From the NCBI GenBank assembly GCA_018267545.1, contig JAFDYG010000490.1, positions 42,044 to 106,043 of the forward strand: 64,000 bases of DNA. Direction: 5' to 3'. Of the stretch, positions 46,507 to 54,572 are shown piece by piece (the stretch's first letter is position 1; every line of letters begins with the position of its first letter). The translations under genes were made by a program, and so were the position numbers. The stretch comes from Bacteroidota bacterium (GTDB lineage Bacteria; Bacteroidota; Bacteroidia; Chitinophagales; Chitinophagaceae). The notes under the pieces are model-generated. The model worked only from the letters and a program-made list of their open reading frames with translations, made no database searches and was not told where the DNA came from.

Positions 46507-48318
46507 ATGGACATGAACCGCATCACCATATTAATCGCTCTCCTTTTCTGCCTAAACGCGCAGGCGCAGACCACTGCACCCGCCCCCCATCCGCAGACAA
46601 CTGCACCCGCCGCCCCCCTCTCAGAAAAAATCTTCACCCACACCGACAAAGACCTCTACCTCGCCGGCGAGATCGCCTGGTTTAAAATTTATACCCTCGA
46701 CGCACCTACCCTCCACCCCCTTTCTACCAGCAAGGTCGCCTACGTGGAGCTCCTCTCCAAAGAACGCCCCGTCCTGCAAGCCAAAGTCGCCCTCGACGAA
46801 GGCCTCGGCGCCGGCTCCTTCCAGCTGCCCTTCTCCATCCCTTCCGGAAATTATACCCTCCGCGTCTATACCAACTGGATGAAAAACACCGGCCCCCAAA
46901 GCTTTTTCGAAAAAAACCTCACCATTCTCAATACCCTCCGCGACCCCGGTTACCTCGACAGCCTGATCAGCCACAGCCCCACCTCTTATCAACCACCCGC
47001 CATCACCACCCAAACATCTACGATACAAATCAATTCCGATAAAGAAACCTATAATCCCCGCGAAAGAATTACCCTCGACATCCAGGGCCCTCCCGGCAAC
47101 GCCTTCCTCTCCATGTCCGTCGTCCTCCAGGATTCCCTCCAATCCACCAATACAAACGACATTCTCTCTTCCCTCAACCAAAACCAGATAAACCAAGCCC
47201 CCCAACCTACTATCCCTCCCGACTACGCCGGCCCCCTGATCCCTGGCCGCATCACCGATAAGCTAACCGGCCTCCCCGTCGCAGGTGTCCCCGCCTGGCT
47301 CTCAGCCCCAGGCAGCCCCTTCCACCTCGCCTATGCCACCAGCAATAGCGAAGGCAATATCTGGTGGGACCTCGGGCCCCTCTACGGCGAACACGAGCTC
47401 GTCGTCCAAACCGCCATGAACCCCAACCCAAACCCTAACCCTAACCCTAACCCTAACCCAACCTCAAACGCCCAGAACCTCACCAATACCCGCTACCGCA
47501 TCGACATCCTCTCCCCCTTCTACAACCCAACCCTACGCCAGCCCACCGCTCCCCTACAGCTCCCCGCCGGAACCAGCCAGCAGCTCCTCTGGCATAGCAT
47601 CGCCGCCCAAACACAAAACGCCTGGCAGGCCGAACGCCGCCGCCGCTTCTCCCAGCCCCCCATCACCGATACCACCGCCTTCTTCGGCATCCCCAGCAAA
47701 CGCTACCTGCTCGACGACTATACACGCTTCAACACCATGGAAGAAGTCATGCGCGAATACATAAAAGAAGTCCGCGTTCGAACCCACAACGAAGGTTTCA
47801 TCTTCAATGTCCAGTCCGACCAGGCCAACCAGCTCTTCTTCGAGAACCGCCCCCTCATCCTCATGGACGGCGTACCCGTAACGAATATTAATAATATCAT
47901 CCACTTCGACCCCCTCAAGGTCAGAAAGCTCGAAGTCGTAGCAAAAAGGTACTTCCTTGGCGACACGATCTACAATGGTATCCTCAGCTATAACACCTAC
48001 CAGGGTGACCTTGCAGGCTTCCCCCTGGACAGCAGCGCCTACATACAGGAATATGAAGGCCTGCAGCCCCATCGCGAATTCTATTCTCCCATTTATGAAA
48101 CGGACGACCAACGACAAAGCCGCATCCCCGACATGCGCAACGTCCTCTATTGGGCACCGGATATCCGTCTAAATGACAATAACCGCCGTCAACAATTGTC
48201 TTTTTACGCCTCGGATTGGCCCGGACGTTATACTATACTCCTGGAGGGTATCACCGCAGACGGCACACCTGCAATCGTCAGCAAGACATTTATCATTCAA
48301 AGTCCCTCAAAAAAATAA
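46507..48318 (+). CDS. Exported MG2-like / TonB-plug-like protein
   Basis: 603 residues with a signal peptide cleaved near AQAQ (21). Residues 40-140 resemble the MG2 domain of alpha-2-macroglobulins (KIFTHTDKDLYLAGEIAWFK, FSIPSGNYTLRVYTNW). A second beta domain lies at about 235-305, then a (Asn-Pro)7 run (305-318) encoded by hexamer repeats. The C-terminal part has a plug-like segment (RPLILMDGVPVTNINNI, DPLKVRKLEVVAKRYFLGDTIYNGI) without a barrel. Such proteins are frequent in Bacteroidota beside TonB receptors and their role is unknown. It is the last gene of the four-gene operon, 5 bases after DUF4249. Confidence 0.82.
   Translation: MDMNRITILIALLFCLNAQAQTTAPAPHPQTTAPAAPLSEKIFTHTDKDLYLAGEIAWFKIYTLDAPTLHPLSTSKVAYVELLSKERPVLQAKVALDEGLGAGSFQLPFSIPSGNYTLRVYTNWMKNTGPQSFFEKNLTILNTLRDPGYLDSLISHSPTSYQPPAITTQTSTIQINSDKETYNPRERITLDIQGPPGNAFLSMSVVLQDSLQSTNTNDILSSLNQNQINQAPQPTIPPDYAGPLIPGRITDKLTGLPVAGVPAWLSAPGSPFHLAYATSNSEGNIWWDLGPLYGEHELVVQTAMNPNPNPNPNPNPNPTSNAQNLTNTRYRIDILSPFYNPTLRQPTAPLQLPAGTSQQLLWHSIAAQTQNAWQAERRRRFSQPPITDTTAFFGIPSKRYLLDDYTRFNTMEEVMREYIKEVRVRTHNEGFIFNVQSDQANQLFFENRPLILMDGVPVTNINNIIHFDPLKVRKLEVVAKRYFLGDTIYNGILSYNTYQGDLAGFPLDSSAYIQEYEGLQPHREFYSPIYETDDQRQSRIPDMRNVLYWAPDIRLNDNNRRQQLSFYASDWPGRYTILLEGITADGTPAIVSKTFIIQSPSKK
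47419..47460 (+). repeat. Seven hexamer repeats AACCC(N), telomere-like, encoding (Asn-Pro)7
   Basis: The units are AACCCC, AACCCA, AACCCT four times, and AACCCA. The four central units equal the vertebrate telomere repeat on the C-rich strand. The array is exactly in frame with the MG2-like gene, giving Asn-Pro seven times, so it is a coding linker between domains and not a chromosome end. Confidence 0.9.
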
Positions 48319-48365
48319 GGAAATACCCCTAAGCAGGTCAAAAAAGACCTTCAGATAAAAATACA

Positions 48366-48435
48366 TAGGGTTTCTAGCCGTTATGTTGCCGCACCCTGAA
48401 CGCAGTCTTGTTATTCACAAAGCTCTGAAACCCTA
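48366..48435. promoter_or_regulatory. Inverted repeat in the leader of the hybrid kinase gene
   Basis: TAGGGTTTC (48366-48374) and its perfect reverse complement GAAACCCTA (48427-48435) flank 52 bases. The second arm ends 4 bases before the start codon at 48440. In RNA it could pair and cover the ribosome-binding region, or the arms could be operator half-sites. The repeat is seen; function is inference. Confidence 0.35.
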
Positions 48436-48439
48436 GCCG

Positions 48440-49726
48440 ATGCTGTATTTTCTCGTTAAAACGACAGTCTTGGCATGCCTATGCGCAGCTTTTCTATATC
48501 TCTTCTTTTTGATCCGGCGTCTAAAAACCCGGGCCAAACTGTTGGAGGCATTGGTGCATAAGCATACCCAGCTCACAGATGAAGCTAATCGCACCAAAAG
48601 TCTCTTCCTCGCCAACATGAGCCATGAGATACGCACCCCCATGAACGGCATCACCGGCATGGCTTCTCTGCTCAACCAGACCGCCCTGACCAGGGAACAA
48701 CGCAGCTATACCGATACCATCCAAAGCTGTAGCGAAACCCTGCTAACCGTCATCAATAACATTCTGGATTTTTCCACTCTCGAGGCCGGAAAGATTACTC
48801 TCAAAGAAAAAGATACCGACCTGCGCACCTGCGTAGAAGAGGTCGTCGAAATCTTTATCGGACGAACGCTAAAAGCCGGCATCCTCCTCCACTGCCACAT
48901 CGAGGAGGACGTCCCCCGTCGTATTTTAATCGACACCGACCGCCTCCGGCAAATCCTGATCAACCTCGTCGGCAACGCCGTCAAGTTTACCGGGCAGGGA
49001 GAAATCCGCATCCGCGCCTTCGTCACGTCTAACCAAACCATCAATTTCGAAATAAAAGATACCGGTATCGGCATCGAACCCACAAAGTTCAACGAGCTCT
49101 TCCAGTCCTTCTCGCAGATCGACTCATCCGTTACTCGTAAATACGGCGGCGCCGGTCTTGGCCTGACCATCTCCGATCGCCTCGCCAGGCTGATGAAAGG
49201 CTCAATCCAAATAGAGTCTCAACCCGGTTCTGGCTCTACTTTCACTTTATCTATACCCATGAAAGCAGTACCCCTCAAAACCACACCCGGCATCGCCCCC
49301 ATCCCCCTGCTAGCCGGCAAATACCCCTTTCGTATGATGCTGGCCGAAGACAACCCGATCAACCAGCAGCTTGCCATCATCATCCTGAAAAAGATGGGCT
49401 ATAGCCCCGACATCGCCGAAAACGGTAAAGAGGTCCTCGCAAGACTGGAAAACGCACGACTCGAAGAAACTCCCTACGACCTCATATTTATGGATATTCA
49501 AATGCCGGAAATGGACGGGCTGGAAGCCACCCGCACCATTAGGTCCGGCAAAGGCCCCCAGCCCGTCATCATCGCCATGACCGCCAACGCTACGCATCAT
49601 GACCGTGATGAATGTCTTTCCGAAGGAATGGACGATTACCTGCCCAAACCCGTTAATATCGAAGACCTGGTCGTCATGCTGGAGAAATGGGGTAACACCT
49701 CCTTCTCCGCCGCCTCGGTAAACTAA
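48440..49726 (+). CDS. Hybrid sensor histidine kinase / response regulator without sensor domain
   Basis: 428 residues. One N-terminal helix (4-25) is followed at once by a short coiled-coil and the HisKA domain with phospho-acceptor H62 (SHEIRTPMNG). The HATPase_c domain follows: N box NLVGNAVKFT (175-184), G1 DTGIGI (207-212), G2 GGAGLGL (236-242). A receiver domain (297-420) has its acceptor D352 (FMDIQMPEMDG) and a late Lys in YLPKPV. There is no periplasmic or PAS input domain, so the signal must come through the membrane helix or a partner. No output regulator gene is adjacent. Confidence 0.94.
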   Translation: MLYFLVKTTVLACLCAAFLYLFFLIRRLKTRAKLLEALVHKHTQLTDEANRTKSLFLANMSHEIRTPMNGITGMASLLNQTALTREQRSYTDTIQSCSETLLTVINNILDFSTLEAGKITLKEKDTDLRTCVEEVVEIFIGRTLKAGILLHCHIEEDVPRRILIDTDRLRQILINLVGNAVKFTGQGEIRIRAFVTSNQTINFEIKDTGIGIEPTKFNELFQSFSQIDSSVTRKYGGAGLGLTISDRLARLMKGSIQIESQPGSGSTFTLSIPMKAVPLKTTPGIAPIPLLAGKYPFRMMLAEDNPINQQLAIIILKKMGYSPDIAENGKEVLARLENARLEETPYDLIFMDIQMPEMDGLEATRTIRSGKGPQPVIIAMTANATHHDRDECLSEGMDDYLPKPVNIEDLVVMLEKWGNTSFSAASVN

Positions 49727-49754
49727 TGCAGCCCCCAGCCCAGCCCACGACCTA

Positions 49755-52700
49755 TTAATGCAGCAGCTCCTTCACCGCCGCCTCGATCTGCTGATCGTGC
49801 CCCGCAGACATAATATCCGGAGCATTCCGCACCATGATATCCGGCTCTAGCTGATGTCCCTCTTCAAAAAGTCCATCCGGAGCCCTCCATCCCCCCATCG
49901 GCATCCCAAAAACCAACGCCGGGTCGATCTGTTCTTCCCACCAAACAAAGGTCCCCGTACCCGGAACAGGCATCCCCAATGTCTTCCCCACGTTCTTCAG
50001 CTTATAGGCCGCCGGGAACAGATGCGCATCCGAATAATTCGATTCCCCGATCAGCACGATCGAAGGCTTCGCCCACTTGTCATAAGGCTCCGAACCCACA
50101 TACTGCCCATGCGGAATGATATCGAAGTATTTCTTCCCATTCAGAAAGTCCGAAAGCTGCTCGTGAATATTACCCCCTCCATTGAATCGCGTGTCGATAA
50201 TAATTGCATCCTTCCCCATATTCCGTCCAAGGGCCTCTTCGAAGACCACCCGCATACTTTCGTCATTCATCGCCCGGACATGGATATAACCGATCTTTCC
50301 CTTCGACAGAGAATCCGTTTCCTTGCGACGCATATTTACCCAACGCTTGTATAAGAGCTCGTTTTCTTCCCCAAGACCGATCGGCTTGGTCGTCTCCTCC
50401 CAACGCACATTCGTGGACGGGTCATACAAGGACAGCAATACCAGCTTGCCGACCTTCCGGTTGAGATATTTATAATGGTCGACCGTATCCGTAATCGAGT
50501 CTCCATCGATCTTTTCCAATATAACCCCGGGCTTGATCTTCTCGGAGAATTTATCCAGCGGCCCACCATCGATGACATCCGCAATCTTCAACCCTGCCCC
50601 CTTGTAACGATAGTCGAAGAAAATCCCCAGCGACGCTGTCCTGTCACCGGTAGGACGAGGCCCTCCGTAATAATAACAGCCCGTATGCGAAACATTCAGC
50701 TCACCCAGCATCTCGCTCAGCATTTCCGCAAAGTCGTAGTCATTATTGATATAAGGAAGGAACTTCTTATAGGTAGTATAGTAGTAGTCCCAGTCGACAC
50801 CATTCATGTTGACCACATAGAATTTTTCCTTCATCTGCCGCCAGGCATGATCGAAGATATACGCCTTCTCCTCCGCATCCTTCAACGCCATCTCCCCATT
50901 GATACCCACCCCTTCTGTTTTACCGCTATTCGCATCGATCTTCGAGATCCGCCCATCCGCAAGCAGGAAGATCCACTTCCCGTCAGTAGAAAGCTGCATC
51001 CCGCCATAACGAGCACCCAGCTTGGCAAATAGCTTCGTATCCTTTGTCCGCGTCTCCGTCATCCAAAGATCATAACCCTTTTCAAAGCTGGTCAGATAGT
51101 ACAGCTTCTCCCCATCCTTCGACAGGAGCCAGTCCACCGCATCCGACGTATGGGTCGTCAGCCGCAGCTTACGGTCAGTGAGATTATCCCAGTCTATTTT
51201 AATTTCTTTTACCGGAGAATCCTTCTTCGCCTTTGCCGTGTCTTTCGGATTTTTCTTAGGCTCCTCTTTCTTAGCTTCCGCTTCCTTCTTAGTCTCCGCT
51301 TCCTTCAACAATTCTAAATCTTCCTTCGATAATTTAAACCGGTCGAAGCTTTCTTTCGAAAAGAACATCCCATACACATCCCCCGTAACACTTTGTCCTC
51401 CCTGCCCCCTCGCCCCTTCCCGATTGGATCCCCAGATCATCATCTTCCCATCCATCGTCCACTTGGGGGTAAAATCATCGTAGCCGCTCAGCGTCAGATC
51501 GACCACCGGCGTCTTCCCGTCAGCCGCCACCAATCCCACTTCCGACGACATCACACGCTCCGGCAGCCCATACTGGACCAGGAACCATCTGCTATCCGGC
51601 GACCACTGATAGTACTGGTCCCCATCCGCATAGGAATAGTTCTTTTCAGCCGGCAGAATCGTACGGCTCTTCTTGCTGGCCAGGTTGACGACCTTCAAGG
51701 TCACCCGGTCTTCCAGGTACGCCACTTCCTTCCCATCCGGCGAAAATGCCGGCTGAAATTCTTCCGCCGGCGTAGCAATCACCGTCTCCTCTTTCAATAC
51801 CGTAGAGGCATAGAAATAGGGTTCTTCTTTACGAATGATAGAAAGGGTATAAATATTCCAGTTACTATTTTTCTCCGCAGCGAAAAGCAACGACCTCCCA
51901 TCCGGACTCCAGCTGACACTCCGTTCCTGCCAGGGCGTATTCGTAATCCGCTTGGTCACACCTCCTTCCACCGAGGTCACGAAGATCTCACCCCGGAACA
52001 CAAAAGCCAGCTCCTTCCCATTCGGCGCCAGCTTCATCTCCGTCACACCCCCATTGACCGGCAATATTCTTTCCATGGAAGCCCGACCATCCTGCGCAAT
52101 ACGAATAGAAACTTTCTGCGCCGCAGAACCCTGCAGCTGCGTATAAATCTCTCCGTCGTAACCATAACAAAGCGTATTATCCTTCGCCACACTCAGAAAA
52201 CGGACCGGGTTCTTTGCGTAATGCGTCAAAGCCACGGGCTTGGCGCCCTCCGCCAGCGAGCTCTTGTAAATATTGAAAGTACCATCCTGCTCGCTCAGAT
52301 AATAAAAGTCCTGCCCATTGGCATCGAATACCGGGTTCCTGTCCTCGCCTTTAAAAGGGGTTAGCCGGGTGTACTTCCCCGACTTCAGGTCGTACGACCA
52401 GATGTCCCTCGTAACGGCCGAAGTATGATGCTTCCGCCAGTCGCTTTCATATCCCTTCACGTCTTCGTAAATAAGCTTGTCCCCAGCCCCATTCACTTTT
52501 GCCGCCAGCGCCGGCACCGGCAACACCTGGCTCACCCTTCCCCCATTTACCGGAACACTATAAAGCTCCGACATGACCGAAACAGGAAACTGCGCATTTG
52601 TCACCACATCCTGCCGGCTGGCAGAGAAAAGAACCTGCTTATCATCCGCGGTAAAGGTGCTCGGTATCTCACCCCCCGAGAAATAGGTCAGCCGCCTGGC

Positions 52701-53003
52701 TTCCCCACCCGTTGCCGGCATGACGAATACATCGAAGTTCCCATACCGGTCCGAGGCAAACGCTATCCAGCGCCCATCATGCGACCACACCGGTGCAAAT
52801 TCATATGATTCACTGATCGTCAGCGGGACGGCCGTCCCACCCTTCGACCCCACGGAGTAAATGTCTCCCTTATAGCTAAATAGTATCGTCTGACCATCCG
52901 GGGAAATAACAGGATATCGCATCCAAAGCGGCGCATCCTGTGCATACGCCACCCCCGTCAATAACAAGCAGGCAGCCAAAAAAGCTTTACGCATAGTAAG
53001 CAT
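49755..53003 (-). CDS. Tricorn-type S41 protease with TolB-like propeller
   Basis: 1082 residues. The signal peptide (MRKAFLAACLLLTGVAYAQ) starts at the fourth codon, so the ATG at 52994 may be the true start. TolB/WD40-like beta-propeller repeats cover about 30-560 (WSHDGRWIAFASDRYGNFDVF, WSPDGRSLLFA). Then comes a Lys/Glu-rich linker (about 585-620), the tricorn core (LSEMLGELNVSHTG, His near 773), a PDZ domain (about 800-870) and the S41 C-terminal domain (RFNGGGNIHEQL, NYSDAHLFPAAY with Ser near 990). It should degrade peptides in the periplasm after propeller gating, as in archaeal tricorn. Monocistronic by appearance. Confidence 0.93.
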   Translation of the reverse strand: MLTMRKAFLAACLLLTGVAYAQDAPLWMRYPVISPDGQTILFSYKGDIYSVGSKGGTAVPLTISESYEFAPVWSHDGRWIAFASDRYGNFDVFVMPATGGEARRLTYFSGGEIPSTFTADDKQVLFSASRQDVVTNAQFPVSVMSELYSVPVNGGRVSQVLPVPALAAKVNGAGDKLIYEDVKGYESDWRKHHTSAVTRDIWSYDLKSGKYTRLTPFKGEDRNPVFDANGQDFYYLSEQDGTFNIYKSSLAEGAKPVALTHYAKNPVRFLSVAKDNTLCYGYDGEIYTQLQGSAAQKVSIRIAQDGRASMERILPVNGGVTEMKLAPNGKELAFVFRGEIFVTSVEGGVTKRITNTPWQERSVSWSPDGRSLLFAAEKNSNWNIYTLSIIRKEEPYFYASTVLKEETVIATPAEEFQPAFSPDGKEVAYLEDRVTLKVVNLASKKSRTILPAEKNYSYADGDQYYQWSPDSRWFLVQYGLPERVMSSEVGLVAADGKTPVVDLTLSGYDDFTPKWTMDGKMMIWGSNREGARGQGGQSVTGDVYGMFFSKESFDRFKLSKEDLELLKEAETKKEAEAKKEEPKKNPKDTAKAKKDSPVKEIKIDWDNLTDRKLRLTTHTSDAVDWLLSKDGEKLYYLTSFEKGYDLWMTETRTKDTKLFAKLGARYGGMQLSTDGKWIFLLADGRISKIDANSGKTEGVGINGEMALKDAEEKAYIFDHAWRQMKEKFYVVNMNGVDWDYYYTTYKKFLPYINNDYDFAEMLSEMLGELNVSHTGCYYYGGPRPTGDRTASLGIFFDYRYKGAGLKIADVIDGGPLDKFSEKIKPGVILEKIDGDSITDTVDHYKYLNRKVGKLVLLSLYDPSTNVRWEETTKPIGLGEENELLYKRWVNMRRKETDSLSKGKIGYIHVRAMNDESMRVVFEEALGRNMGKDAIIIDTRFNGGGNIHEQLSDFLNGKKYFDIIPHGQYVGSEPYDKWAKPSIVLIGESNYSDAHLFPAAYKLKNVGKTLGMPVPGTGTFVWWEEQIDPALVFGMPMGGWRAPDGLFEEGHQLEPDIMVRNAPDIMSAGHDQQIEAAVKELLH

Positions 53004-53028
53004 AGTTATGGTTAATGTTTAATGATTT

Positions 53029-53310
53029 TTACTGCTTTTTCCCATCGGCATCACCCTCACCCGAGCCATCCCCTCCCGCTCCTTCCTCCCCCACATAAAA
53101 CGAAAGCGCACCCGAAGGACACTTCTTTATCTGCGCCATCAGCTCCTCCTCCGTCGCATTATCCACCTTGATCCACGGCTTTTCAAACGGATTGAACACC
53201 GCCGGCAGCCCCGTAGCCGCCTTCCAGCATACCGTGGAATGAATACATACACCCGGCTTCCACACGATCGTCAGATCGCCTTTTTTATATTTTTTTACGA
53301 TTTCAGCCAT
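53029..53310 (-). CDS. Small Fe-S protein, Fer4_19-type divergent 4Fe-4S
   Basis: 93 residues. The motif CIHSTVC (22-28) with a later KKCPSGAL is the three-Cys pattern of the divergent 4Fe-4S mono-cluster family (Fer4_19), usually written as (4Fe-4S)-binding protein. The spacing and the segment FNPFEKPWIKVDNATEEEL are typical. The C-terminal 20 residues are Gly/Glu/Asp-rich and look disordered. Soluble, cytoplasmic, partner unknown. It lies 25 bases upstream of the tricorn gene on the same strand and may be co-transcribed with it. Confidence 0.9.
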   Translation of the reverse strand: MAEIVKKYKKGDLTIVWKPGVCIHSTVCWKAATGLPAVFNPFEKPWIKVDNATEEELMAQIKKCPSGALSFYVGEEGAGGDGSGEGDADGKKQ

Positions 53311-53439
53311 ATTTCAAAAATAATTATATCCTATAAAATTAGTTGGTTATCATGGCAAACGGCCACACAACTTACTAAAAACCATACATTTAACCAAATC
53401 CACCCTACGGTTGACGTAATAAAAAACGACCAAACTGTG

Positions 53440-53471
53440 TTTGCATCACCCCCGGCCCCGTTATAAATTTG
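53440..53471 (+). promoter_or_regulatory. Bacteroidota-type promoter of the small exported protein gene
   Basis: TTG at 53441-53443 and an exact TAAATTTG (consensus TAnnTTTG) at 53464-53471 are separated by 20 bases, the spacing expected for the Bacteroidota housekeeping sigma. The predicted transcript would have a leader of about 130 bases before the ATG at 53610. The leader contains the 9-mer TTGCCTGCC twice (53510-53518 and 53553-53561). The rest of the 53311-53609 gap holds nothing else I can name. Confidence 0.6.
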
Positions 53472-53609
53472 TGTAACAATTCGGATGATTGCTTCTCCAC
53501 TCCAATAGATTGCCTGCCCCACACACTTGCTCCGCCATATTCTTCTAACACGTTGCCTGCCGCAAAGAGTTTTAGTAAACAACATCGTAAAAAATAAAAT
53601 TACAATAGT

Positions 53610-54020
53610 ATGAACACAGTAGTAAAAGCATTGGCAGTAGCCTTCACTTCAGTAGTAATTCTCGTTAGCAACCCCCTGAACAGCCAGGCTGCAAATGGCG
53701 GTAGCAAGAAATCTACCCTGACCGAAGAGCAGGTTTCCGTAAAGTACCAGGGTATCAGCGATAACAGCATCGTTTTCAAGGTAGAATTCGATAACCCCAC
53801 TGGCGAGAAGTTCTCCCTGATCATCAAGAATGACAACGGAGACGTAGTATTCCACCAGCAGTTCTCTGACGCACACTTCGCAAAGTCTGTATACTTCCAG
53901 AACACGGATTCTGAAATCCACCCGACCTTCATCATCCGTAGCAGCAACAATACCGAAATCGTTCGTCAGTTCCAGGTTAACAAGACCTTAACTGAGAGCA
54001 CTGTTGTAACTCGCCTCTAA
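53610..54020 (+). CDS. Small exported beta-rich protein
   Basis: 136 residues with a signal peptide ending near NSQAA (about 28). The mature part is predicted as a small beta-sandwich (VSVKYQGISDNSIVFKVEFD, KFSLIIKNDNGDVVFHQQFS, HPTFIIRSSNNTEIVRQFQV). No named family. The gene stands alone between a good promoter and a strong terminator, and its codon use is less C-biased than that of other + strand genes, both in line with high expression (inference). Similar proteins occur in Chitinophagaceae without known function. Confidence 0.8.
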   Translation: MNTVVKALAVAFTSVVILVSNPLNSQAANGGSKKSTLTEEQVSVKYQGISDNSIVFKVEFDNPTGEKFSLIIKNDNGDVVFHQQFSDAHFAKSVYFQNTDSEIHPTFIIRSSNNTEIVRQFQVNKTLTESTVVTRL

Positions 54021-54051
54021 TTCAAACAGGGTAACAAACATAACACATGAG

Positions 54052-54078
54052 AAAGGCCGTGGTAATCCACGGCCTTTT
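54052..54078. terminator. Strong bidirectional intrinsic terminator
   Basis: An 11-bp perfect stem (AAAGGCCGTGG at 54052-54062, CCACGGCCTTT at 54067-54077) with loop TAAT is followed by T-rich sequence (TTTTCGTTT) on the + strand; the - strand has a weaker T run. It separates the convergent genes ending at 54020 (+) and 54102 (-). Confidence 0.9.
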
Positions 54079-54101
54079 CGTTTATAATAGACTAAAAGCT
54101 T

Positions 54102-54491
54102 TTATTTTTTGTCGTTAATCTTAAAGAATTTCACCCCAACCAGCGCATCCGCACGATTCGGACAAGGGTCGTTGACCAAAGTAAAGCTCAGCATATCCCC
54201 GGCAACGGCAAACTTATAGATCCCCTCCCCATTCTGACAGTTGTACTGCCCGTCGAAGTCCATGATCTTGATCGTATCGTTCTCGGTCTTGCAAACCGAA
54301 CGAACCACAACATCCCCCGTGCTGGTCGTACAGAAGCTGGAATCACTCCCGATGTGCATCGTCAAGGTATCATGCAGGGGTTCCAAATAGAATTTCCAGG
54401 CAGTGTTTTTAAGAGACTGAGCCTGTAACTGGTTAGCAGCCGCGGAAAAGAAAAGAACGGCAGCAAGGACGGTCAATGTGCGCATAAACAT
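54102..54491 (-). CDS. Small exported protein, unassigned
   Basis: 129 residues with a signal peptide (MRTLTVLAAVLFFSAAANQ, from the ATG at 54485 or 54491). The mature part has four Cys (SFCTT, RSVCK, YNCQN, NDPCPN) that could form two disulfides, in a lipocalin-like or small beta-barrel pattern (LKNTAWKFYL, DSSFCTTSTGDVVVRSVCK, MLSFTLVNDPCPN). No family is certain. It ends at the shared bidirectional terminator. Confidence 0.75.
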   Translation of the reverse strand: MFMRTLTVLAAVLFFSAAANQLQAQSLKNTAWKFYLEPLHDTLTMHIGSDSSFCTTSTGDVVVRSVCKTENDTIKIMDFDGQYNCQNGEGIYKFAVAGDMLSFTLVNDPCPNRADALVGVKFFKINDKK

Positions 54492-54572
54492 AAAAAATTG
54501 ATATTTATACCGAATTTATGCGTTCCCGATGGTCCGACGATGCAGCCCGCAAATTATTAGCGATAACGTAAC

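Noticed and set aside
47419-47460. Telomere or contaminant eukaryotic sequence
   Set aside because: The array is in frame within a bacterial gene, flanked by normal coding sequence on both sides, and encodes a Pro-Asn linker.
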